A DNA stretch of 64,000 bases from Tunturibacter gelidoferens. Its GTDB lineage: Bacteria > Acidobacteriota > Terriglobia > Terriglobales > Acidobacteriaceae. How positions within the stretch are numbered: position 1 is the stretch's first letter; each line of letters begins with the position of its first letter. Under the pieces are notes generated by a model. It did not search any database and had not been told where the DNA came from. It saw nothing but the letters and a program-made list of their open reading frames with translations. The translations under genes were made by a program, and so were the position numbers. This document shows, one piece after another, positions 25,393-34,419 of the stretch. Where the stretch lies: NCBI RefSeq assembly GCF_040358255.1, contig NZ_CP132938.1, positions 3,658,001 to 3,722,000 of the forward strand, in the 5' to 3' direction.

Positions 25393-25465
25393 GACACACC
25401 CAAAACGATCGGGTGCCCCATCCTTCGCGCCCTTGCGAAGGGTGAGATGTAGAACCTCAATCGAG
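25393..25465 (+). repeat. Dispersed palindromic repeat, copy 3
   Basis: GACACACCCAAAACGATCGG then GTGCCCCATCCTTCGCGCCC TTGCGAAGGGTGAGATGTAGAACCTC, a diverged full-length copy with both hairpin arms. It follows the peptidase remnant, so copies 2 and 3 flank that remnant in direct orientation. Confidence 0.75.
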
Positions 25466-25528
25466 GAACGGGTTCGGTTAGGTGGCTGGGTGGGGCGCCC
25501 GAAAAAAAAGTCTAAAAAGTTGGCGTAT

Positions 25529-25649
25529 TTTTAGCAGCCAAAAAGAGCGCTGCTAAAACACCACATCCACCACGCAAAACACCACAACTTCACCACCAAA
25601 ACACCACATGAAAAAGGCGTTTTTCTGGAAAACCCCCAGCAAAAACGCC
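25529..25649. repeat. Hairpins and three direct repeats downstream of the amidinotransferase gene
   Basis: TTTTAGCAGC / GCTGCTAAAA (25529-25558) is a perfect 10-base stem with a 10-base loop. GGCGTTTTTCTGG pairs with CCAG-C-AAAAACGCC (25616-25649). Between them AAAACACCACA occurs at 25555, 25576 and 25598, spaced 21 and 22 bases. Neither hairpin has a canonical U-tract, so simple terminators are unlikely. No gene is supported in 25466-25690. Confidence 0.6.
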
Positions 25650-25690
25650 CCTCCACCACACTCAGGAAAAATTCGCGCCTACCGTAGAAA

Positions 25691-26599
25691 TCAGATCGCC
25701 GATTCGGTCCGAACCTCCCCCAAAGCCAACGCCGAATCACTCAACCGCAGTGCCAGCGACTTCGCCGACCCGCCCCCGCGCTGAAACTCGCCCAATGGCA
25801 TCTCAGTCACATCGAACCCGCTCTCCATCAACCGTTTAGCCAGGTCCGTCTCCACCGCCCCCATCAAAATATCCCGGCCGACATTGATCACATTGCATCC
25901 AAATTGTGTAGCCTCTAACTCGCTGACAATAATCCGCTTATCCGCCCCATACGCCGCATGAATCTTTGCCAGCGAAGCCGCATCGAACGCCCCGGGAAAG
26001 TAAACCAGATAGCCCCCGCTAAGTGGCGCAAAACAAAGATCCAGATGATAAAACCGCGGATCCACCAGATGCAGCGAAGTTACGCGCGTATGCCAGGCAT
26101 CTGCTACATGCTTATGGCTATATCGGCAGGTTCGAACCCCATGCGCAGCCCACAGATGCCCGCCATTCGCATCGAAAAGCGCATCCCCCTCACCCTCGAA
26201 CGAAGTCTCCCGCGGCGTCTCCCACAGCAGAAAACCTGCTTCCTGCAACCACTTTCGCAGATGCCCCTCCTCCGTCTGCCGCTGCGGATGTGCGAAACTC
26301 GATACCGCCGCCACTCCATGCTGAACCGCCGCCGCATGCGCCACAAACACCATATCCGGCGAGCCTTCCCGAGCATGCAACAGCCGAACATCCGCCACCC
26401 TCTGCAACTGCCGATAGAGATTCTTCCACTGCATAAACGCAGTATCCCGCGACGGCTGGTGCAGATTCCCCGCCATCCACGGGTTGATGACGTAGTTCAC
26501 GTCATAAAACTCAGGTGGACACATCAGAAATGTTGGGCGATTGAAGTGCGGGAGAGGCGCAAAAGCAGAGGAGGTCAGTGCAGAGCTGCTGGTCATCAT
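25691..26599 (-). CDS. Amidinotransferase/DDAH-fold protein, catalytic Cys replaced
   Basis: 302 residues of the guanidine-modifying (arginine deiminase / dimethylargininase) superfamily. The beta-propeller signatures are present: PPEFYDVNYVINPWM near the N-terminus, SFEGEGDALF, the catalytic His in FYHLDLCFAPLSGG, and the C-terminal GGGSAKSLALRL. In related proteins the nucleophilic Cys stands where Ser is seen here (K-S instead of K-C). The Ser codon is TCG, two changes from a Cys codon. If real, this argues against hydrolase activity. No neighbour hints at arginine metabolism. Confidence 0.8.
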   Translation of the reverse strand: MMTSSSALTSSAFAPLPHFNRPTFLMCPPEFYDVNYVINPWMAGNLHQPSRDTAFMQWKNLYRQLQRVADVRLLHAREGSPDMVFVAHAAAVQHGVAAVSSFAHPQRQTEEGHLRKWLQEAGFLLWETPRETSFEGEGDALFDANGGHLWAAHGVRTCRYSHKHVADAWHTRVTSLHLVDPRFYHLDLCFAPLSGGYLVYFPGAFDAASLAKIHAAYGADKRIIVSELEATQFGCNVINVGRDILMGAVETDLAKRLMESGFDVTEMPLGEFQRGGGSAKSLALRLSDSALALGEVRTESAI

Positions 26600-26755
26600 A
26601 AAACGGGGTTCCTACTTTCCAGCGTCGAGTCTGCCCGTCTCAAGCAACGATCGTCAAGTCCTCGCCTGTAAATTATCTGTACAACTTTGGTGCATAGTCC
26701 GCTACGAAACTTAGCTCTTGGGAAGACACTGCAAAAATGCAGGCCCACACACGAC

Positions 26756-26775
26756 AAAGAGCCCACGTAGGGCTC
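26756..26775 (-). terminator. Small terminator-like hairpin
   Basis: On the minus strand GAGCCC-tacgt-GGGCTC is followed by TTT. It lies 33 bases after the stop of the zinc-ribbon gene. Weak U-tract, so only a candidate. Confidence 0.4.
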
Positions 26776-26807
26776 CTTATCCTGTGATTTTGCGTGGAAT
26801 CGCTCGC

Positions 26808-26987
26808 TTAAAGTTTCTCGAAGAAATCGCACGCTGAGCAGGAGATATACACTCCGCCGGGGGTACCGCGCTCGCGATCCTTCACGCGCTTCACAATGCG
26901 AGTTGGTTTGGAGCACTTCGGACAATCCGTGCTCTTGTTAGTATCCATGACCTTCTTACGGTCGCCGGTCTTGGCAATCTTCGCCAT
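26808..26987 (-). CDS. Small zinc-ribbon protein (59 residues)
   Basis: Begins MAKIAKTGDRKKVMDTNKST. Two CxxC knuckles (DCPKCSK and SCSACDF) 27 residues apart make a single zinc ribbon. The N-terminal half is Lys-rich, suggesting nucleic acid or ribosome contact. GGGAG lies eleven bases upstream of the ATG. Small proteins of this type are often conserved and encoded next to housekeeping genes, but I cannot name the family. The 209 bases to the next gene on the left-hand operon hold nothing clear. Confidence 0.75.
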   Translation of the reverse strand: MAKIAKTGDRKKVMDTNKSTDCPKCSKPTRIVKRVKDRERGTPGGVYISCSACDFFEKL

Positions 26988-27196
26988 AATGCTTGCTCTC
27001 CCTAATACGAACGTTACGAATATCTCGGCCCACGCATTGGATGGCTCGATCGGCTGCCACCCTTGCAGGCAAGCAGAATCTCATCATCCGGTGCTTCTCG
27101 TAAAGATTGTCCGGGACGAACCACGGCGGGAATCGGAGGAGAAGAACTGCGATTGAAGCTCTCCTACAAGTCTACACGACGACGGCCTTACCGTGG

Positions 27197-28300
27197 CTAC
27201 TGGGCCAACGCAAGGTTGTTCGACGGAGGCGGCGTGGGAGATGCGGGAGCAGACGCTCCCCCCTTGTTATCGTCGGGAAATTGAACCTTATTGTCGGAAC
27301 GACCGGCGGATACTGCCTCTCCAGGCTTTAGCAATGTTGGAGGCCCATTCGTCTTCTCAGTTCCATCAGCGGGCTTGTCTCCCATCGCAACCTCACGCGT
27401 CGGCGCAGTGGAGTTATAGCCGCCCATCTCATCTTTGTCATGAATATCTATCGGCTTACCCAGCGCAGCAATCTCCACGACCGTCACCCTGTCCCCTACA
27501 AACCGAACAAACCGGATGGTCTGCGGAACATGCCCATAGATCCACTCTTCATATCGGCCGCCGCTAGCATCCCCGCTCGGCTGGTCACGCATCTTGTTTT
27601 CCGGTGCGCCCAGCGCAGCCAGCACCATTCGATGGTTCATTCCTACTAAAACCTCATGTGCAGCGATTGCTTCCTTCAACACGGGTGGCAGCGTATCCGC
27701 GTACGCCTGTTCGGAGGTCTTCACTCCAAAATCGATCACCGGCTCCAGCAGAGCCTTTACCTCTGGCGCGGAGATCTCCGGAACATGCCCCTCGAAGATC
27801 AGCGTAATTCGCGAGCCGCTAGCCCGCTCCGCGTTCGTTTGTGCGACGGGTGCATCGTTGATCTGAATGTGACTTAGAAAGCGATGCTTTAGATATGGAC
27901 CGCCGTTGAGATCCAGTACAATCCGATCGGGCTTGATCTCCATCGATGTAATGATGACGCGATCCCCGAGTGCCGCAGCCTCCCCCTTTTGATAGATCAA
28001 CTTTCTGTACTCCGCCCCGCCGGGACTAATCGGTCCGTTCGCTCGGAGCGTCACACTCGCACTCACCGGCAACGCACGATGAGCAAAGCCTTGCTCCGCC
28101 TCAAGATTTCGAACCAGTTCTCGACGTCCACGCTCCGTCATTGGAGTATCTGGAAGCGAGACATGCGTAGGGGAGAAATCCGTGGAGATATCAGCAGTCG
28201 CAGTGCCTTCCCCAACCACAAAGACCTGACAAGGAGCCGTCCCTAGCGACAACGCCAGAGTACCCAGGAGGAGAGCCGATCTGTATTCGAAAAGTGCCAT
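27197..28300 (-). CDS. Exported protein with SmpA/BamE-like segment
   Basis: 367 residues with a signal peptide (hydrophobic segment ending near TAPCQ). The N-terminal 200 residues are unrecognised, with beta-type GPISPGGAEYRKLIYQKGEA and ILDLNGGPYLKHRF-like stretches. Around 215-280, LVGMNHRMVLAALGAPENKM ... GRYEEWIYGHVP ... VRFVGDRVTVVEI follows the SmpA/BamE pattern (G-M-x-x-x-V-x-x-x-x-G-x-P ... W-x-Y). The last 60 residues are a disordered Pro/Ala/Asn-rich tail. The ATG at 28300 has GAGG eight bases upstream. Periplasmic or envelope role inferred. Confidence 0.75.
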   Translation of the reverse strand: MALFEYRSALLLGTLALSLGTAPCQVFVVGEGTATADISTDFSPTHVSLPDTPMTERGRRELVRNLEAEQGFAHRALPVSASVTLRANGPISPGGAEYRKLIYQKGEAAALGDRVIITSMEIKPDRIVLDLNGGPYLKHRFLSHIQINDAPVAQTNAERASGSRITLIFEGHVPEISAPEVKALLEPVIDFGVKTSEQAYADTLPPVLKEAIAAHEVLVGMNHRMVLAALGAPENKMRDQPSGDASGGRYEEWIYGHVPQTIRFVRFVGDRVTVVEIAALGKPIDIHDKDEMGGYNSTAPTREVAMGDKPADGTEKTNGPPTLLKPGEAVSAGRSDNKVQFPDDNKGGASAPASPTPPPSNNLALAQ

Positions 28301-28439
28301 GGGAAGCACCTCAGATACACACCAGCTTGCGCCTTCTCTTCCCCTTTGACAAGAGCCGGTTCACGAATTTTGATCAGACCACATAGAACCGGCCTTTGTG
28401 TCTCAAAAATTAGAACAAAAGCGGCTTAGTCTGACGCCA

Positions 28440-29474
28440 TCAGAGCTTCGGTTCCTCGCCAACCGAACGCGTCTGAGGGGTCACAGGAAGAATCTGGACA
28501 AGAGAGGACGCAGGCGCCGATTTCGCTTCCTGTTCCATCGCCACATGCGCTGGCGGCGGCTGAACTTCAATGGCATAGCCACCCGCGACGATCGGTTTAT
28601 GGGTGTAATTCCACGCATAGTCACGGGTAATGGGTATCAGAACCCCGACCCCAATCAGCAAAACTACCACCGTGAAGGCCGCCCCCTCAGGTCCGTAGCT
28701 CCCTCCAGTCAGCCAGAGGGGTCCGAAGGCCCGCGTCTGCACCACGCTGGCGAAGTCACTGATTCCGCTGATTGGAAGGCCAAACAGAACCCCAATGCTG
28801 GCATTCCAGGCAAAGTGAAGTCCCCAGGATAGCCACAGCCCATGCGTTCTCAACCACGCCACCGAGAACAGCAGACCAGCCAGCATCGTCACAAAAACGC
28901 CAGTCCACGTTGCCCCCGGATTCAGTGCGTGTCCAAGCCCAAAGAGGATAGACATTCCAATGGTCGCCGCGACCGGCCCAATCGCTTCAATCAGACGCCG
29001 GAAAGGGTAGCCGCGAAACGCGACCTCTTCCGCAAGCGCCGCGATCCCGAGAGTCAGAAGATTCAAAAGCAACAGCCAGATCGCCCGCGGTTGCATCCAT
29101 AGTTGGACATCCAACTTTCCGGTAAGCGTCATCGGGAGGACGGCCAGCACCACGCAACCCCAGCCAACAGCCGCCCCAAGGGTCCATTCCCGCACCGATG
29201 TCGGCCGCTTCGGGAGGCCCAAAACCTCGCGAAGGGTTGAGTGTCGATGCGCAATTGCCTGGAGGATCGAAAACCCCACAGCCAGCAAGAAAAGAAGAAA
29301 TAGCGCGGCAAGCAAGGGTCTCTCTGCGTCAAGGCCAAATCGCTCCGAAAGACCACGCGCTGAGCGTCCCGCCAGGACATCCGAAGCGACGAACCAGGTC
29401 GCAGATGTTACGAAGAGCGCCAGTTGCAAGGTGCGCTCAGAGCGGCCTGAGTGTGTCGAATTGAAGGCTTGCAA
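28440..29474 (-). CDS. CPBP-family intramembrane metalloprotease
   Basis: 344 residues, about eight membrane segments. The Abi/CAAX signature is complete: AALAEEVAFRGYPFRRLIEA (Glu-Glu and Arg), FGLGHALNPG (His) and LHFAWNASIGVLFG (His, Asn). Bacterial CPBP proteins act in membrane-protein processing or bacteriocin self-immunity; prenyl-CAAX cleavage is eukaryotic. The C-terminal 60 residues are cytoplasmic and Pro-rich. It lies just downstream of accA with 29 bases between, so they may share a transcript. Confidence 0.9.
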   Translation of the reverse strand: MQAFNSTHSGRSERTLQLALFVTSATWFVASDVLAGRSARGLSERFGLDAERPLLAALFLLFLLAVGFSILQAIAHRHSTLREVLGLPKRPTSVREWTLGAAVGWGCVVLAVLPMTLTGKLDVQLWMQPRAIWLLLLNLLTLGIAALAEEVAFRGYPFRRLIEAIGPVAATIGMSILFGLGHALNPGATWTGVFVTMLAGLLFSVAWLRTHGLWLSWGLHFAWNASIGVLFGLPISGISDFASVVQTRAFGPLWLTGGSYGPEGAAFTVVVLLIGVGVLIPITRDYAWNYTHKPIVAGGYAIEVQPPPAHVAMEQEAKSAPASSLVQILPVTPQTRSVGEEPKL

Positions 29475-29503
29475 CGCTGGCTACTCCAGAAACGGTCGTA
29501 CCG

Positions 29504-30361
29504 TTAAGCGGTGGTATAAAACTGGGCAATATTACGAAACTTGGTGTAGCGCTGCTCCAGCAGCAACTCGAGCGGCAAGGCGCGAAGATCTGCGAGATTG
29601 TTCCGCAGTCTTTCGTCGACGAGCACCATGGCCTCTTCCGGATTGTTTTGCGTCCCACCCCACGGCTCAGGCAACACCTCATCGACACAACCAAGTAATT
29701 TGACGTCCACGGCTGTGTACTTCAAAGCCGCTGCAGCTTGCTGCTTCTTGCTGGCGTCCTTCCACATGATCGACGCACATCCTTCAGGGGAGATCACCGA
29801 GTAAATTGCGTTTTCGAGCATTAGCACACGATCGGCAACCGCCAGTGCCAGCGCACCCCCAGAACCGCCCTCGCCGGTAATGGTGGCGATGGTCGGTACC
29901 CGCAGCCGAGACATCTCTAATAGATTCCGTGCGATTGCCTCCCCCTGCCCGCGCTCTTCGGCTCCGATGCCAGGATTCGCCCCTGCCAGATCGAGGAACG
30001 TAAAGACAGGACGCCCAAACTTCTCGGCGATCTTCATCGCCCGTAGAGCCTTACGATATCCTTCAGGATCGGGGCTTCCAAACTTTCGCGCCACCCGCTC
30101 CTTCAGCGTCCGCCCCTTCAGGTTCCCCACCACCAGCACCGGTTCGCCATGAAATAGCGCCATGCCACAGCTCATCGCGGCATCGTCGCCAAAGGCCCGA
30201 TCGCCGTGGATCTCGCTGAAATCGGTGAACAATCCTGCAATGAAATCCATCGGGTAGGGACGTTGGGGGTGCCGCGCCAACTCCGTCTTAATCCACGCTT
30301 CGGGAGTCGGTGCGGATACTGCCTGGGAATGCGCTGTTCTTCCGGTTTCGTGTTCTGCCAT
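29504..30361 (-). CDS. accA: Acetyl-CoA carboxylase carboxyltransferase subunit alpha
   Basis: Transfers the carboxyl group from biotin to acetyl-CoA to give malonyl-CoA, with AccD. 285 residues, slightly shorter than the E. coli protein because the N-terminal coiled-coil is abbreviated. Crotonase-fold motifs TFLDLAGANPGIGAEERGQG, ATITGEGGSGGALALAVAD and SVISPEGCASIMWKDA are intact. It supplies malonyl-CoA for fatty acids and for the type III synthase in this window. It follows dnaE by 50 bases, both on the minus strand. Confidence 0.96.
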   Translation of the reverse strand: MAEHETGRTAHSQAVSAPTPEAWIKTELARHPQRPYPMDFIAGLFTDFSEIHGDRAFGDDAAMSCGMALFHGEPVLVVGNLKGRTLKERVARKFGSPDPEGYRKALRAMKIAEKFGRPVFTFLDLAGANPGIGAEERGQGEAIARNLLEMSRLRVPTIATITGEGGSGGALALAVADRVLMLENAIYSVISPEGCASIMWKDASKKQQAAAALKYTAVDVKLLGCVDEVLPEPWGGTQNNPEEAMVLVDERLRNNLADLRALPLELLLEQRYTKFRNIAQFYTTA

Positions 30362-30411
30362 TGTCTAGGTATGCTTCGCTAATTTCTATAACGATTGTAT
30401 GGCATCGAGGG

Positions 30412-33400
30412 CTAGTCGATGATCCGAACCCCTCCTCGGCCAACCAGTTCCTCCACCTGATCGATGAAAAGCCGATCTGCAGCTACCAGACAGTTGTGAG
30501 GTTCCAGCACCGCACAAAACTCCCCCGGCTCTTCGAGATCGAGCAGCAGCTTTCCTTTCCCGGGAGCGCCTATTAGGATGGCATGCAGCTTCTCAAGCAA
30601 CGCCGCGTCCGGATTATGCAGGGGCACCTTGATTCGCAGCGAATCCGGCAGCTTGATCTTCACGTCCTCCAGCGCCTGAATACTCGAGATCGCCAGCTTC
30701 GGCGCCGAATCTTCTTCCCCACGCAGTACCCCCCGGACCACCACGGGAACATCAATCTTCAACTTCTCCGCGAGCTTCTCGTACGACTGCGGAAACGCGA
30801 TCAACTCGATCTTGCCCACGGTGTCTTCGAGCGAAGCCTGCGCATACATCTCCCCCGAGCGCTTGGACTTCGCGACCTTTAAGCTTGTAATAACGCCCGC
30901 GATGGATATTTCATTCTGAGGCTCTTCATTTCGTCCGCGTCGAAATACCTGCGGCTCAGGCTTCATCTCGCAGGCTGTCACTGTATCGACGACCTTCATG
31001 TTTCGAAGTTTCTCCCGGTACTTGTCCATCGGGTGCCCCGACACAAAGAATCCCAACACCTCTTTTTCGTTCTGCAGTCGAGTGTGTTCGTCCCACTCAG
31101 CCACGCTGGGCAGCGCCTCCTCTCCGTTATTCGAAGAAGGAGAATGGATATCTGCATCGAAGATCCCAAACAGTCCGTGCTGCCCCGCCGCCTCATCGCG
31201 CTGAGACTTCTGCGCTCGCTCCATTGCCTTATCAAGAGCAGCGCACAGCGCCGCCCTACCGCCAAAGGCATCCATCGCGCCCGCTTTGATCAACGACTCC
31301 AACACGCGTTTATTCAACAGTCGCAGATCGACCTTCTCGCAGAACTCCCAAAGGCTGGAGAACCCCTTCTTTCCCGTAGCCTGTAGGGCTGTCCGCGCCG
31401 CGATGATCGACTCAATCGCGTTATGACCCACGTTTTTGATCGCTGCCAATCCAAACCCGATCGCCCCGTTGATCGGCGTGAAGTTCGCATCTGATACCTG
31501 CACATTTGGCGGCACCACCGAAATATTCATCTCGCGGCACTCTGAGATGTACTTGACCACATTCTCCGGCTTTGACGTTTCGCTCGTCAGCAGCGCCGCC
31601 ATAAACTCCACCGGGTAGTGAGTCTTCAGCCACGCCGTGTGATACGCCAGCAGCGCATACGCAGCCGAGTGAGACTTATTGAACCCATACCCTGCAAACT
31701 GCGCCATCAGGTCGAAGATCTTCCCCGCCGTATCCTTTGGATGTTTATTCGCAGCAGCGCCACTCATAAAGCGATCGCGCTGTTTCGCCATCTCCGCAGG
31801 ATCTTTCTTACCCATCGCTCGACGCAGCAGGTCCGAGTCGCCCAGCGAGTACCCAGCCAGCACGTTTGAAATCTGCATCACCTGCTCCTGGTACACGATC
31901 ACACCCAGCGTCTCGCGCAGAATCATCTCAAGCTCAGGCAGCTCATAGCTCACCGCGCGCCGTCCCCACTTGCGCTCGATGAAATCATCAATCATTCCAC
32001 CCTGAATCGGCCCCGGACGATACAACGCGTTCAACGCCGTCAGATCCTCAACAGTATTCGGCTTATAACGCCGCAACACATCACGCATCCCGCCCGACTC
32101 AAACTGAAACACCCCGGAGGTCAACGCCTTGTGATAGACCTGCTCATACGTAGTCGCATCATCGAGCGGAATCGTCGACATATCGACATCCGTCCCCGTC
32201 GTCGACTTAATCAGCTTCAGTGCGTCATCAATAACAGTCAGCGTCGTCAGGCCAAGAAAGTCCATCTTGAGAAGTCCCATCTTCTCGACGGCCTTCATGT
32301 CATAAGCTGTGACGATATCGTCGTTCTTCGCACGGGTCACCGGAACCAGCTCTGTCAGCGGCTTCGGCGCAATCACAACGCCTGCTGCGTGTACGCCCGC
32401 ACCGCGAACCAGTCCCTCCAGCCGCAGCGCAGCATCGATCAACTCCTTGATCTTTGGATCGCCCTCATACGCCCCAGCCAAGGTCGGCGAATCCTTCAGT
32501 GCCTGATCGATCGTGATCCCAATCGTAGAAGGAATCATCTTCGCAATCCGGTCGACCTCGCCATACGGCATATCGAGCGCCCGGCCAACGTCTTTGATCG
32601 CAGCCTTCGCTGCCATGGTGTTGAACGTAATAATCTGCGCGACCTGATCCCGACCGTACTTACGATTGACGTACTCGATCACCTCGCCGCGCCGGTTCAT
32701 ACAGAAGTCGATATCGATATCGGGCATCGACACGCGCTCCGGATTCAAAAACCGTTCAAACAGCAGTTCATTCTGCAGCGGATCAATATCGGTGATCTGC
32801 ATCACGTAAGCCACCAGAGAACCGGCAGCCGATCCACGCCCAGGCCCCACCGGAATTTTCTGCTCACGCGCGTATCGGATAAAGTCCCAGACAATCATGA
32901 AATAGCCAGGAAACTTCATCTGTTTGATGATGTTTAGCTCGCGATCCAGACGCTCATGATATTCAGGAATCGTTTTCTTCAACAACCCGCGAGAACGCAG
33001 ATGAGCAACCGCGGTCTCCAGTCGCATCTCCAGGCCCTTGCGGCATATCTGCTCAAAGTAGGTGTCAAGCGTCTCTCCCTCCGGCACAATGAAGTCCGGA
33101 AACGGGTTGTCGACCTTCATCATCTTCACGTTGCAGCGCTCGACAAACTGCATCGTTCGAGTGCACACCTCGGGATTCTGAGAGAAGGTGCGAAGCATCT
33201 CCTCCGCGCTCTTGATATAAAACTCCTGCGTATCGAACTTGAATCGCTTTGGGTCGTTCATGCTGCCCGCCGTCTGCACGCACAACAAAATCTCGTGAGC
33301 CCGCGAATCATCAGCGGCAACATAGTGACTGTCATTGGTCGCGATCAGAGGGATATCAAGCTCGCGCTCCATCTTGAACAATGCATCGCATACGCCCTTA

Positions 33401-33948
33401 TCCGGTGCGAGTCCGTGGTCCTGAATCTCGAGAAAGTAGTTGCCCTTCCCAAAGAGATCCTGGTAAAAACCAGCGGTACGCTTAGCCTCGTCGTACTTGT
33501 CCTCCATCAGAAACTGATTCACCTCACCCGCGAGACAACCCGAGAATCCGATCAACCCCTCCGAGTGCTTCGCAAGAAAATCCTTTGACACGCGAGGCTT
33601 TCGATAGAACCCATGCAGGGCCGCCTCGCTCGTCAGTCGAACCAGATTGCGATAGCCTTCCTGATTTTCAACCAGCACCAGCAGGTGGTTATACTTATCT
33701 CCTTCAGGCGCAGCGCGATGATCGTCGTTCTTACAGATATAAAGCTCGCAACCAAGAATTGGCTTGATTCCCTTCTTCTGCATCGCATCGAAGAAGTGCA
33801 CCGCCCCATAGATATTTCCATGATCGGTCATAGCGGCCGCAGTCTGACCAATCTTGCTCAGGTGCCCGGCAAGCTTATCGACGTCGCACGCGCCATCAAG
33901 AAGGGAGTAGTCAGTATGAAGATGAAGGTGGGTAAACTCTGCTGCCAT
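30412..33948 (-). CDS. dnaE: DNA polymerase III subunit alpha
   Basis: Replicative polymerase, 1178 residues, the expected DnaE1 length. N-terminal PHP domain (HLHTDYSLLDGACD, MTDHGNIYGAV); palm with GPGRGSAAGSLVAYVMQITD and the catalytic MPDIDIDFC; the RRAMGKKDPAEMAKQR and GYGFNKSHSAAYALLAYHTA thumb/fingers segments; a C-terminal OB fold (ISIAGVITSLKVAKSKRSGE) and a tau-binding tail. PHP residues look intact, as in enzymes with intrinsic proofreading. It is likely co-transcribed with accA and the CPBP gene. Confidence 0.97.
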   Translation of the reverse strand: MAAEFTHLHLHTDYSLLDGACDVDKLAGHLSKIGQTAAAMTDHGNIYGAVHFFDAMQKKGIKPILGCELYICKNDDHRAAPEGDKYNHLLVLVENQEGYRNLVRLTSEAALHGFYRKPRVSKDFLAKHSEGLIGFSGCLAGEVNQFLMEDKYDEAKRTAGFYQDLFGKGNYFLEIQDHGLAPDKGVCDALFKMERELDIPLIATNDSHYVAADDSRAHEILLCVQTAGSMNDPKRFKFDTQEFYIKSAEEMLRTFSQNPEVCTRTMQFVERCNVKMMKVDNPFPDFIVPEGETLDTYFEQICRKGLEMRLETAVAHLRSRGLLKKTIPEYHERLDRELNIIKQMKFPGYFMIVWDFIRYAREQKIPVGPGRGSAAGSLVAYVMQITDIDPLQNELLFERFLNPERVSMPDIDIDFCMNRRGEVIEYVNRKYGRDQVAQIITFNTMAAKAAIKDVGRALDMPYGEVDRIAKMIPSTIGITIDQALKDSPTLAGAYEGDPKIKELIDAALRLEGLVRGAGVHAAGVVIAPKPLTELVPVTRAKNDDIVTAYDMKAVEKMGLLKMDFLGLTTLTVIDDALKLIKSTTGTDVDMSTIPLDDATTYEQVYHKALTSGVFQFESGGMRDVLRRYKPNTVEDLTALNALYRPGPIQGGMIDDFIERKWGRRAVSYELPELEMILRETLGVIVYQEQVMQISNVLAGYSLGDSDLLRRAMGKKDPAEMAKQRDRFMSGAAANKHPKDTAGKIFDLMAQFAGYGFNKSHSAAYALLAYHTAWLKTHYPVEFMAALLTSETSKPENVVKYISECREMNISVVPPNVQVSDANFTPINGAIGFGLAAIKNVGHNAIESIIAARTALQATGKKGFSSLWEFCEKVDLRLLNKRVLESLIKAGAMDAFGGRAALCAALDKAMERAQKSQRDEAAGQHGLFGIFDADIHSPSSNNGEEALPSVAEWDEHTRLQNEKEVLGFFVSGHPMDKYREKLRNMKVVDTVTACEMKPEPQVFRRGRNEEPQNEISIAGVITSLKVAKSKRSGEMYAQASLEDTVGKIELIAFPQSYEKLAEKLKIDVPVVVRGVLRGEEDSAPKLAISSIQALEDVKIKLPDSLRIKVPLHNPDAALLEKLHAILIGAPGKGKLLLDLEEPGEFCAVLEPHNCLVAADRLFIDQVEELVGRGGVRIID

Positions 33949-34021
33949 CTCTCTAGTTTAGAACCCGCGACGCCGTAGGAAAACGCGTCCCAAATTGTCG
34001 TATTAGAATCGTTACCCAAGT

Positions 34022-34396
34022 ATGGCTGGCATCTTTTTCATCGACGCAATCAGTCGCAGACTCCGCCGCAAAAATCGCGAGAAGAAACTTCGCCTCGCCG
34101 CCCAATGGCCGCTCGCCCTGGCCGAGATCAACCACTGGCAAGTCCTCTCCGCCGACGAAGACGCGGCCTCTCCTGGAGCCCCCTACCAAATCGAAGCTGG
34201 TTTCCACTTCAAGATCAACGGGGAATACTACGGCGGCTATCTTCGCAGCGTAGCTCTCACTCACCACGAGGCAGAGTCGAAGTCCGTCGGCAATCCCTTC
34301 GTAAATATCCGCTACAACTCCGCCAATCCAGACGAGACAGCCGTGTTCGCCGAAGACAACCAGGGCAATCTACCCTTCCGGGTAGTCTCTGGCTAA
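34022..34396 (+). CDS. Small protein of unknown function
   Basis: 124 residues divergent from dnaE (73-base gap). A basic N-terminus (SRRLRRKNREKKLRLAAQ) is followed by WPLALAEINHWQVLSADEDA and a beta-rich section with FKINGEYYGGYLRSVALTHH and NPFVNIRYNSANPDETAVF, similar in pattern to DUF3592-type external domains but without membrane helices. Cytoplasmic by appearance. Function unknown. Confidence 0.7.
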   Translation: MAGIFFIDAISRRLRRKNREKKLRLAAQWPLALAEINHWQVLSADEDAASPGAPYQIEAGFHFKINGEYYGGYLRSVALTHHEAESKSVGNPFVNIRYNSANPDETAVFAEDNQGNLPFRVVSG

Positions 34397-34419
34397 AAAT
34401 CTCAAATGGTTGAATCAGT

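Noticed and set aside
25531-25740. 69-codon minus-strand frame across the hairpin region
   Set aside because: Trp/Phe/Cys-rich translation of the repeats, overlapping the amidinotransferase end.
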